Shown piece by piece: positions 23,526 to 32,080 of a DNA stretch of 64,000 bases (position 1 is the stretch's first letter; every line of letters starts with the position of its first letter). The stretch comes from an uncultured Eubacteriales bacterium (GTDB taxonomy: Bacteria > Bacillota > Clostridia > Oscillospirales > Oscillospiraceae). The notes under the pieces are model-generated. The model did not search any database and was not told the DNA's origin. It worked only from the letters and a program-made list of their open reading frames with translations. Location of the stretch: assembly GCA_959602365.1 (NCBI GenBank), contig CAUGSS010000009.1:28260-92259 (forward strand). Direction: 5' to 3'. The position numbers and the translations under genes were made by a program.

Positions 23526-26141
23526 TCACATATCCATGCCGTCGGAATCGTTGGAGGGCCCGCTGTCGCCGCCGGAGCTGTCGCCCCCTCCGCCGCTGTC
23601 CGAAGGGCCGCTGTCATCGTTGGAGGGTCCGGAGTCCTGTCCGCCGGGATCGGCCGTCTGTCCGTCATCGGAGGCCCGGTCCGCCCCTCCCCCGGCGTCG
23701 TCGCCCAGTCCGTCATCCCGGGCAGGGCCCTGTTCGTCCTGGGCGGAGTCCTGTCCGCCCTGGTCCGGGGTATCGGCCCCCATGGCGTCATGGCCGGTGC
23801 TCTGGCCTTCTGCCTCGTCGTTCCGGGGTTCCTCACCGGAACCCAGGGAGGTGCGGCTCGTGTCCTGATCCTCCCCCTCGTCGTTCTGGGGTTCCTCGTC
23901 GGAACCCAGGGAGGCGCGGCCGGTGGCCTGCTCCTCTCCCTCGTCGTTCCGGGGTTCTTCATCGGAGCCCAGGGAGGTGCGGCCGCTATCCTGCTCCTCC
24001 CCCTCATCGTTCTGGGGCTCTTCATCGGAGCCCAGGGAGGTGCGGCCGGTGTCCTGCTCCTCTCCCTCGTCGTTCTGGGGCTCTTCATCGGAGCCCAGGG
24101 AGGTGCGGCCGCTATCCTGCTCCTCCCCCTCATCGTTCTGGGGCTCTTCATCGGAGCCCAGGGAGGTGCGGCCGGTGTCCTGCTCCTCTCCCTCGTCGTT
24201 CTGGGGTTCCTCGTCGGAACCCAGGGAGGTGCGGCCAGTATCCTGATTCTCTCCCCCCTGCGGGGCATGGCTATCATCTTCGGCGGGGGTATTATCCTCA
24301 GCCGGAGCGTTGTCCTCAGCAGGGGCAGAGTCCTCACCGGGCGCGTTACCCTCCGCAGGGGCATTGTCCTCGTTCAGCGCGTCATCCTCGGAGGACACCC
24401 CATCCTCCGAGGGGGCATCTTCCCGGGCGGGCGCTTCGTCCTCGCCAGGTGCATTATCCTCAACAGGCTCGTTATCCTCCGCCGGGGCGCTGTCCTCACC
24501 GGGCGCGTCACCCTCTGCCGGGGCATCGTCCTCGTTCAGCGCGCCATCCTCCGAGGACATCCCGTCCTCCGAGGGGATATCTTCCCGGGCGGGCGCTTCG
24601 TCCTCGCCAAGTGCATTATCCTCAACAGGCTCGTTATCCTCCGCCGGGGCGCTGTCCTCGCCGGGCGCGTCACCCTCCGCCGGGGTATTATCCTCGTTCA
24701 GCGTGTCATCCTCGGAGGACACCCCGTCCTCCGAGGGGGCCCCTTCCCGGGCGGGTGCTTCCCCTTCGTCAAGTGCATTATCCTCAGCGGGGGCGTTATC
24801 CTCCGCTGGGGCGTTGTCTTCACCGGGCGCGTCACCCTCCGCCGGGGCATCGCCCTCGTTCAGCGCGCCATCCTCAGCGGGGGTGTTGTCTTTGCCGGAT
24901 GCGTCCTCTTCCACAGGGGGGCTGTCCTCACTGGGGACGTCATCTTCGGAGGGCGCGCCGTCCCTGCCGGACGCGTCATCCTGGGCCAGGGCATTGTCCT
25001 CCACCGGGGCCTGATCCACCTGGGAAACCTCCTCCCCGGCGGCGGCCGCCTGGTCCGCCCCCACCTCTGGGAGGGGGGCCGCTTCAGCCTCCGCCTGGGG
25101 GACCGCCGCAGCCGCCTCCCCCTCCAGCCCGTCGGGGGCTGCGGCCAGCAGGGCCTGCTTGTCGTCCCCCACGCCGCTCTGGTAGTCCTGGGGCGCCAGG
25201 GCATCTCCGGCGTCCAGGGCGTTGTTCTGGCCCTCCTTGAGGGACGGGATATCATTGACCTGCTTGATGTAGGAATTCGGGTCGGCCCCGGGCTGGGCCT
25301 CGTTAGGGAAGTCGAAGGTGTAGGCAGTGCGGTTGCCCGCCGCGTCCTCCTCGATGAAATAGCCGGAGTAGGCGGTGGGCCGGTCGGAGCCCGGCTCTTT
25401 GATGGTGTCCACATGGGCATAGATCTTGCCGCCCTGCTCCATGGTGTTGGCCCACCGGTTTTCCATGGCCTTGTAGGCTCCCCGGTTCAGATTCTTGTTC
25501 TGGGCGTCCAGGTTTTCCTTGCCGCCGCTGCCCCCGAACCGGTTGGCGATCAGGTGGCCGCCGTCGTCGTCGGGCCGCCGGTCTGCCCCGCCCACCGTGC
25601 GCTGGGCATAGGCGTTGCGCTCACCGGGCTGATCAGAGAGCACCCCGTAGGCGGATTTCCCCTGGCCCGAATCCTGATAGGTGATGTCCCCCGGCTTACC
25701 CTGGAAAAGGTTGGGGTCGTTCAGATCCCGCTCCAGGCTGCCCACCCGGGAGATGCCGCCCACCTCCGGGCTGGTCTGGGGGTTGGGGAAGGGATCGGTC
25801 ACCCCCTCATCCAGGCCGCCGGTGGTCTTCCCGGTGCCGGTGAACTGGTCGTTGGCCCCGGACAGGGAGGCGTCCGGGGTGCGGAGATTGTGCTGGGTGG
25901 GATCATAGACGTCCACCCGATAGGGATGCTGGCCCAAGCTGCCGCTCTGAAGCCCCAGCTCCTGTTCCCAGGCCCGGACATCGTCGGGGTGACGGGCCAT
26001 CAGGTCGTCCATCTGCTGCTTGGGCACCATGAATTGGCCGTCCGGGCGGCCAATGGTGTCCCGGCCGGCGACATAACGGTCAAAGTTCTCCTGGGAGATC
26101 AGATAAGAGCCTCCGTTCCGGAAGCTGTCGGAAACGCTCAT
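23526..26141 (-). CDS. Large protein with DNA/RNA non-specific endonuclease domain and long acidic repeat tail
   Basis: This 871-residue protein has three parts. Residues 1-145 form a region with GGSYLISQENF, GRDTIGRPDGQFMVP and LGL that recalls N-terminal segments of bacterial toxin-like proteins. Residues of roughly 150-285 contain DDDGGHLIANRFGGSG (His196), NKNLNRGAYKAMENRW (Asn219, Glu227) and YSGYF, matching the Endonuclea_NS_2 type of His-Me-finger nucleases common in polymorphic toxins. Residues 335-871 are low-complexity and strongly acidic: 3.6 copies of a 54-residue unit from residue 428, then seven copies of a 21-residue unit from 633 to 779. There is no signal peptide. The nuclease is internal, not C-terminal as in most toxins. 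I infer a nuclease effector kept inactive or exported with the neighbouring ATPase, but this is untested. Confidence 0.7.
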   Translation of the reverse strand: MSVSDSFRNGGSYLISQENFDRYVAGRDTIGRPDGQFMVPKQQMDDLMARHPDDVRAWEQELGLQSGSLGQHPYRVDVYDPTQHNLRTPDASLSGANDQFTGTGKTTGGLDEGVTDPFPNPQTSPEVGGISRVGSLERDLNDPNLFQGKPGDITYQDSGQGKSAYGVLSDQPGERNAYAQRTVGGADRRPDDDGGHLIANRFGGSGGKENLDAQNKNLNRGAYKAMENRWANTMEQGGKIYAHVDTIKEPGSDRPTAYSGYFIEEDAAGNRTAYTFDFPNEAQPGADPNSYIKQVNDIPSLKEGQNNALDAGDALAPQDYQSGVGDDKQALLAAAPDGLEGEAAAAVPQAEAEAAPLPEVGADQAAAAGEEVSQVDQAPVEDNALAQDDASGRDGAPSEDDVPSEDSPPVEEDASGKDNTPAEDGALNEGDAPAEGDAPGEDNAPAEDNAPAEDNALDEGEAPAREGAPSEDGVSSEDDTLNEDNTPAEGDAPGEDSAPAEDNEPVEDNALGEDEAPAREDIPSEDGMSSEDGALNEDDAPAEGDAPGEDSAPAEDNEPVEDNAPGEDEAPAREDAPSEDGVSSEDDALNEDNAPAEGNAPGEDSAPAEDNAPAEDNTPAEDDSHAPQGGENQDTGRTSLGSDEEPQNDEGEEQDTGRTSLGSDEEPQNDEGEEQDSGRTSLGSDEEPQNDEGEEQDTGRTSLGSDEEPQNDEGEEQDSGRTSLGSDEEPRNDEGEEQATGRASLGSDEEPQNDEGEDQDTSRTSLGSGEEPRNDEAEGQSTGHDAMGADTPDQGGQDSAQDEQGPARDDGLGDDAGGGADRASDDGQTADPGGQDSGPSNDDSGPSDSGGGGDSSGGDSGPSNDSDGMDM
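23805..24245 (-). repeat. 63-bp coding tandem repeat, seven copies
   Basis: Seven in-frame copies of a 21-residue unit with the pattern TGRTSLGSDEEPQNDEGEE, nearly identical in the first five and decaying in the last two. The DNA copies are also very similar, which suggests recent expansion. Confidence 0.95.
24262..24860 (-). repeat. 162-bp coding tandem repeat, about 3.6 copies
   Basis: In-frame copies of a 54-residue unit that starts NE and contains PAEGDAPGED, EAPARE and PSEDG. Each unit is itself built of shorter Ala-Pro-Glu-Asp blocks of six or so residues. Confidence 0.9.
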
Positions 26142-26154
26142 CCCCTCGTCCCCC

Positions 26155-26451
26155 TTACCGCTCCAGCCCGGCGCCCCCTTCCAGGGTGCGGGCGGTGATG
26201 TTGTTGCCGGGATTGTTGGCGGTGTTGCCGCTGCCCGGAACGGTGTTCAAAACTTCCCCCTGTTCCGGGCGCTCTTCCGCCTCCCGCCCCGGCTCCTCCG
26301 GCGTCACGCCGGCTCCAGGCCGGGTCTCCCGCTCCGGAGCCGGGGATATATCCGAATGTTGGTCCCCGGCAGGGGCATCCTGCGGCCCCATGGGGATGCG
26401 CCCGGCGGGGATCTCCGGCCGCCCCTGCGGCCCCACAGACCGCTCTCTCAT
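26155..26451 (-). CDS. Small Pro/Gly/Glu-rich protein of unknown function
   Basis: This 98-residue frame starts at an ATG that overlaps the upstream stop as ATGA and has a GGGGGG run about ten bases before it. The sequence is rich in Pro, Gly, Glu and Arg with no hydrophobic core, so it is probably disordered. It ends 13 bases before the nuclease-domain gene. It may be an adaptor or chaperone-like partner, but nothing in the sequence shows this. Confidence 0.5.
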   Translation of the reverse strand: MRERSVGPQGRPEIPAGRIPMGPQDAPAGDQHSDISPAPERETRPGAGVTPEEPGREAEERPEQGEVLNTVPGSGNTANNPGNNITARTLEGGAGLER

Positions 26452-26939
26452 CGCCGCAGCACCCCCCGGTGCCAGCGCCGCTCCAGGGCCTGGTCCGCGT
26501 GCCAGATGTCCCCCCACAGCCCCTCCGGGTCGCTCTGTCCGCTCCACTTTTTGGTCATGGTCAGCTGCATCCGGCAGCGTCCCAGTGCCGTGTGAAGCGC
26601 TTCCACCGGGAACCCCTCCAGGGCGGGAAGTTTCACCTTCCCGCCCTCGGCGGCGTAGCAGAGGGAGAAGTAGACATTGTAGGCGCACCACACCTCCAGG
26701 GCGTTGCCCTCGATCAGGGCGCAGATGGCCGCCCTCAGCGTTTCCCAGCGCTCCCCGGTCTCATCCTGGGCGCAGTAGGGCAGCACCCCCTCCCGGAGCA
26801 GGGCGCTCCAGTCGGTGGGCGGGGCCGCGGGCAGGAAGCGGTCCGGGGCGATGGCATAGGGGGCCTCCCCTTTCAGCAGCTGGGGCACCTGATCCTGCTC
26901 AAACGCCCGCCGGGTCAGCGCCAGCACGTCTTGTCTCAT
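26448..26939 (-). CDS. Unknown soluble protein
   Basis: This 163-residue protein is not one I recognise. It is predicted soluble, with a Cys- and Trp-containing central part (LEVWCAYNVYFSLCYAAEGG) and a C-terminus rich in Trp and Arg. It sits between the PH-like membrane protein and the small disordered protein in a tightly packed operon. An immunity role for the nuclease protein is possible by position only. Confidence 0.65.
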   Translation of the reverse strand: MRQDVLALTRRAFEQDQVPQLLKGEAPYAIAPDRFLPAAPPTDWSALLREGVLPYCAQDETGERWETLRAAICALIEGNALEVWCAYNVYFSLCYAAEGGKVKLPALEGFPVEALHTALGRCRMQLTMTKKWSGQSDPEGLWGDIWHADQALERRWHRGVLRR

Positions 26940-26954
26940 GCGATCTCCTTCCGC

Positions 26955-28433
26955 TCAGGAACGGCTCTTCCACTGCTCGATGGCCCGGTCCCCCATCTTC
27001 TGGATGTCGTTGATCAGGGCGCCCACCTCCCGCAGAGCCCGCTCGGTGTCGGCGGCGGGGAGCACCTCGTTGAAGCCGGTGTATTCGTTGCGGTCAGAGC
27101 TGAAGTTAAAGAACAGGGAACGCTTGCGGCGGATCTGAATGGGGGCGCCGCCGCCCATGGTCTTGAAGTCAAAGATCAGGTTGGGCTTCATGCAGAACAA
27201 AAAGATGCCCAAAATCAGAACCACCACCGAGATCACCAATACGATGGTGCACAGGCCGCTCAGCAGACTCCAGCCGAAGGCATCCCGGTACTGGGCCATC
27301 ACCCGGGCCGCGGCAAAGGCGGAAACCGCCGCCCCCGTGCCCGCCGCGCCGCACAGCATCTTCAGGAAGAACTGCCGGAACAGCAGGAAGAAGGGGACCG
27401 CACCGGCCAGACCCATCACCAGGCCCAGCAGGCAGGCAAACACCACATTGGTCCGGAGCAGCCCGGTGACGATACCCCCGAACAAGCCGCCCACAATGGC
27501 CACACAGAGGAGGGCGGCCAGCAGATCCAAAAAGCTGAAGCGATAGTCCTTGTGAATTTCAAAGCCCTTCAGGTCATCCAGGGCGAACTCGTGCTGGAGG
27601 GTGGTCTTGCCCCGGACCGAGCGGCCGGTGGCCCGGAAGAGCAGCCGCTTGTTGGTCACCTGGAGCCGGCCCTCCGCCCGCTGGAACTTCAGGCGGCTGC
27701 GCAGCACCGCCACGTCGTACTGGCGCACCGGCACCTCGCCCTCATTTAAAGCCAGGTTATCCGGCACAATCTGCATTCCCCGCTCATAGACCCCGTCGGA
27801 GTTGCTCTCCGGATCGCCGATGCCCATGCGGTTCATCAGTGCCGTCCACCACTGACGGAAGCTGGCGGCCTGGAAAGCCGGACCCTGACCGGCGCCGCCC
27901 TGAGCGCCAAAATATCCCGCGCCATCGGGGCCGCCCGCCTGGCCGCCAAAGCTGTTTCCGCCGTTGGGCGCTCCGCCCTGGCCGCCAAAGCTGTTTCCGC
28001 CGCTGGGCGCCCCGCCCTGGCCGCCAAAGCCGTTCCCGCCGCTGGGCGCCCCGGCCTGGCCGCCGAAGCCGTTCCCGGTGTTGGGCGCCCCGGCCTGGCC
28101 GCCGAAGCCGTTCCCGCCGTTGGGCGCTCCGCCCTGGCCGCCAAAGCCGTTGCCGGCGTTGGGCGCTCCGGCCTGGCCGCCAAAGCCGTTTCCGCCGTTG
28201 GGCGCTCCGGCCTGGCCGCCGAAGCCGTTCCCGCCGCTGGGCGCCCCGGCCTGGCCGCCGAAGCCGTTCCCGCCGCTGGGCGCCCCGGCCTGGCCGCCAA
28301 AGCCGTTCCCGCCGCTGGGCGCCCCGGCCCGATTGGGAGTGCCGGAAGTTTCAGACGCGGACTGCTCCGCCGGGCAGATATGGGGCTGACCCGGAATCAG
28401 GGGGGCGCCGCACTTGTTGCAGAATTTTGCCAT
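26955..28433 (-). CDS. Zinc-ribbon membrane protein with Gly-rich repeats and PH-like domain
   Basis: This 492-residue protein starts with a short zinc-binding segment (CNKCGAPLIPGQPHIC, Cys5, Cys8, Cys20). Residues 36-165 are ten copies of a 13-residue Gly-rich unit plus a decayed one. Then comes a region near residue 225-285 with VLRSRLKFQRAEGRLQVTNKRLLFRATG, typical of bacterial PH-like/GRAM-like domains, and three or four hydrophobic helices between about 300 and 430. The C-terminal 70 residues are hydrophilic. The architecture suggests a membrane scaffold with a cytoplasmic lipid- or protein-binding domain. Confidence 0.75.
   Translation of the reverse strand: MAKFCNKCGAPLIPGQPHICPAEQSASETSGTPNRAGAPSGGNGFGGQAGAPSGGNGFGGQAGAPSGGNGFGGQAGAPNGGNGFGGQAGAPNAGNGFGGQGGAPNGGNGFGGQAGAPNTGNGFGGQAGAPSGGNGFGGQGGAPSGGNSFGGQGGAPNGGNSFGGQAGGPDGAGYFGAQGGAGQGPAFQAASFRQWWTALMNRMGIGDPESNSDGVYERGMQIVPDNLALNEGEVPVRQYDVAVLRSRLKFQRAEGRLQVTNKRLLFRATGRSVRGKTTLQHEFALDDLKGFEIHKDYRFSFLDLLAALLCVAIVGGLFGGIVTGLLRTNVVFACLLGLVMGLAGAVPFFLLFRQFFLKMLCGAAGTGAAVSAFAAARVMAQYRDAFGWSLLSGLCTIVLVISVVVLILGIFLFCMKPNLIFDFKTMGGGAPIQIRRKRSLFFNFSSDRNEYTGFNEVLPAADTERALREVGALINDIQKMGDRAIEQWKSRS
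27939..28328 (-). repeat. 39-bp coding tandem repeat, ten copies
   Basis: Ten in-frame copies of a 13-residue unit, AGAPxGGNGFGGQ, with small changes at positions 1, 5, 6 and 9. An eleventh copy is degenerate. Confidence 0.95.
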
Positions 28434-28464
28434 ATGTGTTTGCTCCTTTCTTTACACGCTCTGT

Positions 28465-29856
28465 TTACCAATCCAGTGACCAGACATCGTAGGGAATCCA
28501 GGTGCCGTCCTGATAGACGAAATCCAAAATGATCTCCCCGTAATCGGTGTAGCTGTCTGTGCTGTCCAAATAAGAATTTTCCAGCCTGGCGTATTCTATG
28601 GCACAGTCAAACTCCAAATCCAGGCTGGCCATCAGCTGTCCGTCCTCGCTGTAGTAGGCGCTGCAGTCCCAGACGCTGAAATTGTCCAGGGTGATCCCCA
28701 GGGCCCGCCAGTTCTCGTCCTCAAAGAAGTCCTCCCGCAGTTCTGCGTAGAGTTCCGGGAGCTGGCCGTTCAGCATCTCATCAGAATAGCTGCCCGAGAG
28801 AGCAGAAAAATCGCTGTTGGCCAGAGCAGCGGTGAAGAGCTGCTCCAACAGGGTCTTGGTCTGGGTCACCAGCTGATTTTGAACGTTTTCGGTCATGGCG
28901 GCCAAATCACCGGCGTAGTAGTAATCGCCGCTGCCCCACAGCTCATAGGTAGCAGTCTGGGGCCCCAGCCCGGTGACAACGGTGATCTCGTGGGAGCCGA
29001 TAAACAGGTCCAGGGTATACAGGTCGGTGGCATTATAGCGCTCGGTCAGCAAGCTGTCATCTACCACCAAGCCATCCACCACCAGGGTGGACCCCAGGGG
29101 CACCTCCACCTGGAAATCCCGGGCCACAAAGTCCATCCCGTCCACCACCTGCCAGTCAGGGAAGAAGAACATCTCCCGGCCGCCGCTGGGCATCAAGGTC
29201 AGCTGCTCAGAGTATACCTCCGGGTCACCCTGATACATGTACTCCACATCCACATAGCGCACATAGCTGCCGGCTCCGCCGGAAGCCTCCTCCTCATCGA
29301 CAGAGACCAGATTGACTGTCCGGCCCTGCAGCCCTTCATTCTCCTCCAGAAAGCGCTGGAAACTCTCCTCGGTGAGGAAGGGGCTGTCAGGCAGATCTCC
29401 CAGGGCCCGCACCTGATCCCAGTCCCCGCTCATCACCGCCTGGAAATAGCTCCGGGCGGCCCGGCTGGGGCTGGTGCGGACGCTGCCCATCACGCAGAAT
29501 ACCATCACAGCGGCCGCCAGCAGCACTGCCTCCACCGCTGCCGCAATATGGAACTTAGAGGGTTTTCTGCGCACTTTTGGCGGTCTGGGGGGCCTGGCAG
29601 GCCGCTGCGGCGCGCCCTGGCTTCCCCAATTTTGGCTGCCCTGGCCAGGCCCGCTCTGGGCTGTCCAGCCACGGCTCGTGGACTGGCCGGAGGGAGTCTG
29701 GCTGCTCCAGCTGCCTGCCGTGTCCTGGGCCGGGTTTTCTCCGCCGCCCTGGGCCATTCCGTCTCCGGCGGGCGCTCCGCTCAGCCGGGCACCGCACTCC
29801 TCACAGAACAGGGCGTCGTCCTCGTTATGAAATCCACAGTTCTGGCAAATCTTCAT
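28465..29856 (-). CDS. TcaA-like zinc-ribbon membrane protein
   Basis: This 463-residue protein has a four-Cys zinc ribbon (Cys4, Cys7, Cys18, Cys21), a disordered Gln/Ser/Gly-rich linker to residue 100, one membrane helix at about 103-124, and a large extracellular part. The outer part has an NTF2-like opening (SRAARSYFQAVMSGDWDQVRAL), a beta-rich middle with VPLGSTLVVDG, and a C-terminal domain ending YQDGTWIPYDVW. This order is that of TcaA-type proteins linked to glycopeptide response and cell-wall sensing. ATG 29856 follows GGGGGAG; an in-frame GTG at 29880 is less likely. Confidence 0.78.
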   Translation of the reverse strand: MKICQNCGFHNEDDALFCEECGARLSGAPAGDGMAQGGGENPAQDTAGSWSSQTPSGQSTSRGWTAQSGPGQGSQNWGSQGAPQRPARPPRPPKVRRKPSKFHIAAAVEAVLLAAAVMVFCVMGSVRTSPSRAARSYFQAVMSGDWDQVRALGDLPDSPFLTEESFQRFLEENEGLQGRTVNLVSVDEEEASGGAGSYVRYVDVEYMYQGDPEVYSEQLTLMPSGGREMFFFPDWQVVDGMDFVARDFQVEVPLGSTLVVDGLVVDDSLLTERYNATDLYTLDLFIGSHEITVVTGLGPQTATYELWGSGDYYYAGDLAAMTENVQNQLVTQTKTLLEQLFTAALANSDFSALSGSYSDEMLNGQLPELYAELREDFFEDENWRALGITLDNFSVWDCSAYYSEDGQLMASLDLEFDCAIEYARLENSYLDSTDSYTDYGEIILDFVYQDGTWIPYDVWSLDW

Positions 29857-29876
29857 ATCTCTTCTCTCCCCCTCGT

Positions 29877-30656
29877 TCACTGTCCGGAATACAGGGCCTC
29901 ATAGGACTGAATCAGGTCCCGGTTGGCAATCTCATACTCGTTTAAAATAGAATCTCCCAGCGCGTCAAAACTCTCCGCGTCATAGAGCGGCTGATACCAG
30001 GATTTGGAGCCGAAGTAGGCCGCCAGCGTCTCATCCTGGAAGATGCGCCCATGGCGGGCATAGATCTCATTGCGGGCCAGCCGGAGCTGCTCCGGCGTCA
30101 GGGCCGCCACCTGTTCCTCGGTCAAATAGGTGCTGTCCGAGTCGGGGAAGATATACTCCCCGCTCAGGGCGTCGGTGGCCTGATCCGGATTCTGAGGGGT
30201 GTCGGACTGTTCCGGCGCCTGGGGCAGGGCCTGCTCCGGGGCAGACACCGTCACCTGTTCCGGTCCGGCATCCACGGCGGCGGGCGCCTCACTCCCCTCC
30301 CAGGCGGTCAGGGTCGCCGTCCCCTGCCCCCCACTGGAGGCACGGCCTCCCAGCAGCAGCGCGGCGGCGAAAAAGGCCAGGAACAGCACCAGGACAATCC
30401 CCAGCACAATGGCGGCCATCCGCCCCCGCTCCGCCGGTCTGGCGGCCGCCTGGGGCCTGGCCCCTCCTTTCGGCGGCCGGGCTGCGGGCTTCTTTGGCCC
30501 CGCCGGGCCGCTCTGGACTGGCCGGGGCCCCTCCTGGGATCCGGGGCCGCTCTGGGCCTGCTGCTGGCGCTGCCGCCACTCCACCGCATTGCGGCAGGTG
30601 GGGCAGAGCTGTTGGCCGTCGGGAATCTTCCGGCCGCACATTTGGCATTGACTCAT
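29877..30656 (-). CDS. Zinc-ribbon membrane protein with extracellular YARHG domain
   Basis: This 259-residue protein has an N-terminal zinc ribbon (CQMCGRK, CPTCR), a Pro/Gln/Ala-rich linker, one membrane helix at 81-103 and an extracellular C-terminus. The C-terminal part contains LARNEIYARHGRIF, the defining sequence of the YARHG domain, found in extracellular regions of bacterial surface proteins and proposed to bind peptidoglycan or a similar ligand. The helix ending FFAAALLLGGR is almost the same as that of the C-type lectin protein upstream, suggesting a shared anchor module. Confidence 0.85.
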   Translation of the reverse strand: MSQCQMCGRKIPDGQQLCPTCRNAVEWRQRQQQAQSGPGSQEGPRPVQSGPAGPKKPAARPPKGGARPQAAARPAERGRMAAIVLGIVLVLFLAFFAAALLLGGRASSGGQGTATLTAWEGSEAPAAVDAGPEQVTVSAPEQALPQAPEQSDTPQNPDQATDALSGEYIFPDSDSTYLTEEQVAALTPEQLRLARNEIYARHGRIFQDETLAAYFGSKSWYQPLYDAESFDALGDSILNEYEIANRDLIQSYEALYSGQ

Positions 30657-30691
30657 CTTTCACGCTCCCTTTCCTCGGGTGTGATGGTACT

Positions 30692-32077
30692 TTATTCTCC
30701 CTGGGCCGGGGAAATGATCCCCCGGTCCAGTTTGACGGACAGAATACGCATGACGCTCTCGTCAATTCGCGCCTGGCTGAGCTGGCCGGACTCCACCGCG
30801 TCCAAAATTCCCTCCACGGCTCCCTCCAGGTCCTCGGGCATCAGCAGCAGATCCATTCCGGCCTGGACTGCCAGCACGGCGGTCTCCGCCGGGGTGTAGG
30901 CGTCGGTAATGGCCTGCATGGACAGGGAATCGGTGACTGCCAGCCCCTCAAAGCCCAGCTGCTCCCGCAGCAGGCCGGTGGCGATCTCCCGGGACAGGCA
31001 GGCCGGAGTGTCCTCCCCGGTGACGGCGGGCAGCGCGATATGCCCCACCATTACAACCTCCGCCCCGGCCTCCATGCCGGCGCGGAAGGGGATGAACTCG
31101 CACTGCTCCAGCTCCTCCAGCGTCTTATGGGACAGGGCTGCGCCATAGTGGCTGTCGGTGGCCGTGTCCCCATGTCCCGGAAAGTGCTTCAGGACGCACA
31201 GGGTGCCGCTGTCCCCAAAGCCCTCCACACAGGCGGCCACCATCTCCGCGGCGGTGTCCGGATCGGAGCTGAAGGCCCGATGCCCGATCACCGGGTTGTC
31301 CGGGTTGGAGTAGACGTCGGCCACCGGGGCAAAATCCAGGTTGAAGCCCAGCGCTCCCAGTTCCGTGCCCAGCGTCAGTCCTACGGAATAGGCCTGCTGA
31401 GGATCCCCTGTGGCGCCAATCTCCGCCATGTCGGGAAAATCAGTGGTACCCATAGCCGGGTTGCGGCCCAGCCGGGCCACGGTTCCCCCCTCCTCATCCA
31501 CTGAGATAAAGAGGCCCAGCGGGGCGGCCTCCTGAAGTCCGGCAATCATGGCGGCGGTCTGATCTCTGTCCTGCAGATTGCCCGCAAAATATATGACGCC
31601 TCCCACCGGATTGTCCTGGATGGCCTGGACGCTGGTGTCGCCGCACTGGGTGACCGGCCCCGCCACTCCGGTGAGCTGTTCCGGGGTGACGATAAACATT
31701 TGAAGCACTTTTTCCCGCAGCGTCATACCCTCCAGCAGTGCCTGGGCCTGAGCGGCCTGGGGATCGTCCTCCCCCGGGGACTGCTGGAGCGGCTCCTCCG
31801 CCCCGTCCGTCCCGCCGGAGGAATCCGGGGCCGGCACGCCGCCGGCAGAGCTATCTCCCCCGGTGTCCGTCCCGCCGTCGGACACCGCCCCGGCCGTCTG
31901 GGCCGATGAGGCCCCCGGAGCCGGTTCCCCCGGTGTCTCTCCCCGGTTCAGCCCCAGCGCGGCGGCCAGGGCCAGGGCGGCCAGCAGCAGCGCCAGGACG
32001 ATCAGGACCGGTATCCACCGGCGCCGTCTCCTGGGGGCGCGGTCCAGCCGCCGCCCCCCTTGTCGTTTGCCGTCCAT
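30692..32077 (-). CDS. Glycoside hydrolase family 3, beta-N-acetylhexosaminidase-like, membrane-anchored
   Basis: This 461-residue enzyme has a positively charged N-terminus, one signal-anchor helix (residues 21-43), a Ser/Gly/Asp-rich linker, and a GH3 domain from about residue 110. The motif KHFPGHGDTATDSHYG gives the catalytic His and Asp of NagZ-type enzymes, and VTDSLSMQAI contains the nucleophile Asp. It is predicted to cut N-acetylglucosamine from cell-wall fragments outside the membrane. It starts three bases after the C-type lectin gene and so is co-transcribed with the zinc-ribbon proteins. Confidence 0.9.
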   Translation of the reverse strand: MDGKRQGGRRLDRAPRRRRRWIPVLIVLALLLAALALAAALGLNRGETPGEPAPGASSAQTAGAVSDGGTDTGGDSSAGGVPAPDSSGGTDGAEEPLQQSPGEDDPQAAQAQALLEGMTLREKVLQMFIVTPEQLTGVAGPVTQCGDTSVQAIQDNPVGGVIYFAGNLQDRDQTAAMIAGLQEAAPLGLFISVDEEGGTVARLGRNPAMGTTDFPDMAEIGATGDPQQAYSVGLTLGTELGALGFNLDFAPVADVYSNPDNPVIGHRAFSSDPDTAAEMVAACVEGFGDSGTLCVLKHFPGHGDTATDSHYGAALSHKTLEELEQCEFIPFRAGMEAGAEVVMVGHIALPAVTGEDTPACLSREIATGLLREQLGFEGLAVTDSLSMQAITDAYTPAETAVLAVQAGMDLLLMPEDLEGAVEGILDAVESGQLSQARIDESVMRILSVKLDRGIISPAQGE

Positions 32078-32080
32078 CTC

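Noticed and set aside
23517..26198. A plus-strand open frame of 893 residues, very hydrophobic and repetitive.
   Set aside because: It is the mirror of the acidic repeats of the minus-strand nuclease gene; the high GC removes stop codons. It has no ribosome site or family features.
26155..26691. A 178-residue version of the small Pro/Gly-rich protein.
   Set aside because: Its first 80 residues are out of frame over the 163-residue gene; the start at 26451 with the ATGA overlap is more credible.
27939..28328. Regular 39-bp repeats that could be taken for a CRISPR array.
   Set aside because: The repeats are contiguous without spacers, a multiple of three in length and in frame within a gene. 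No cas genes are in the window.
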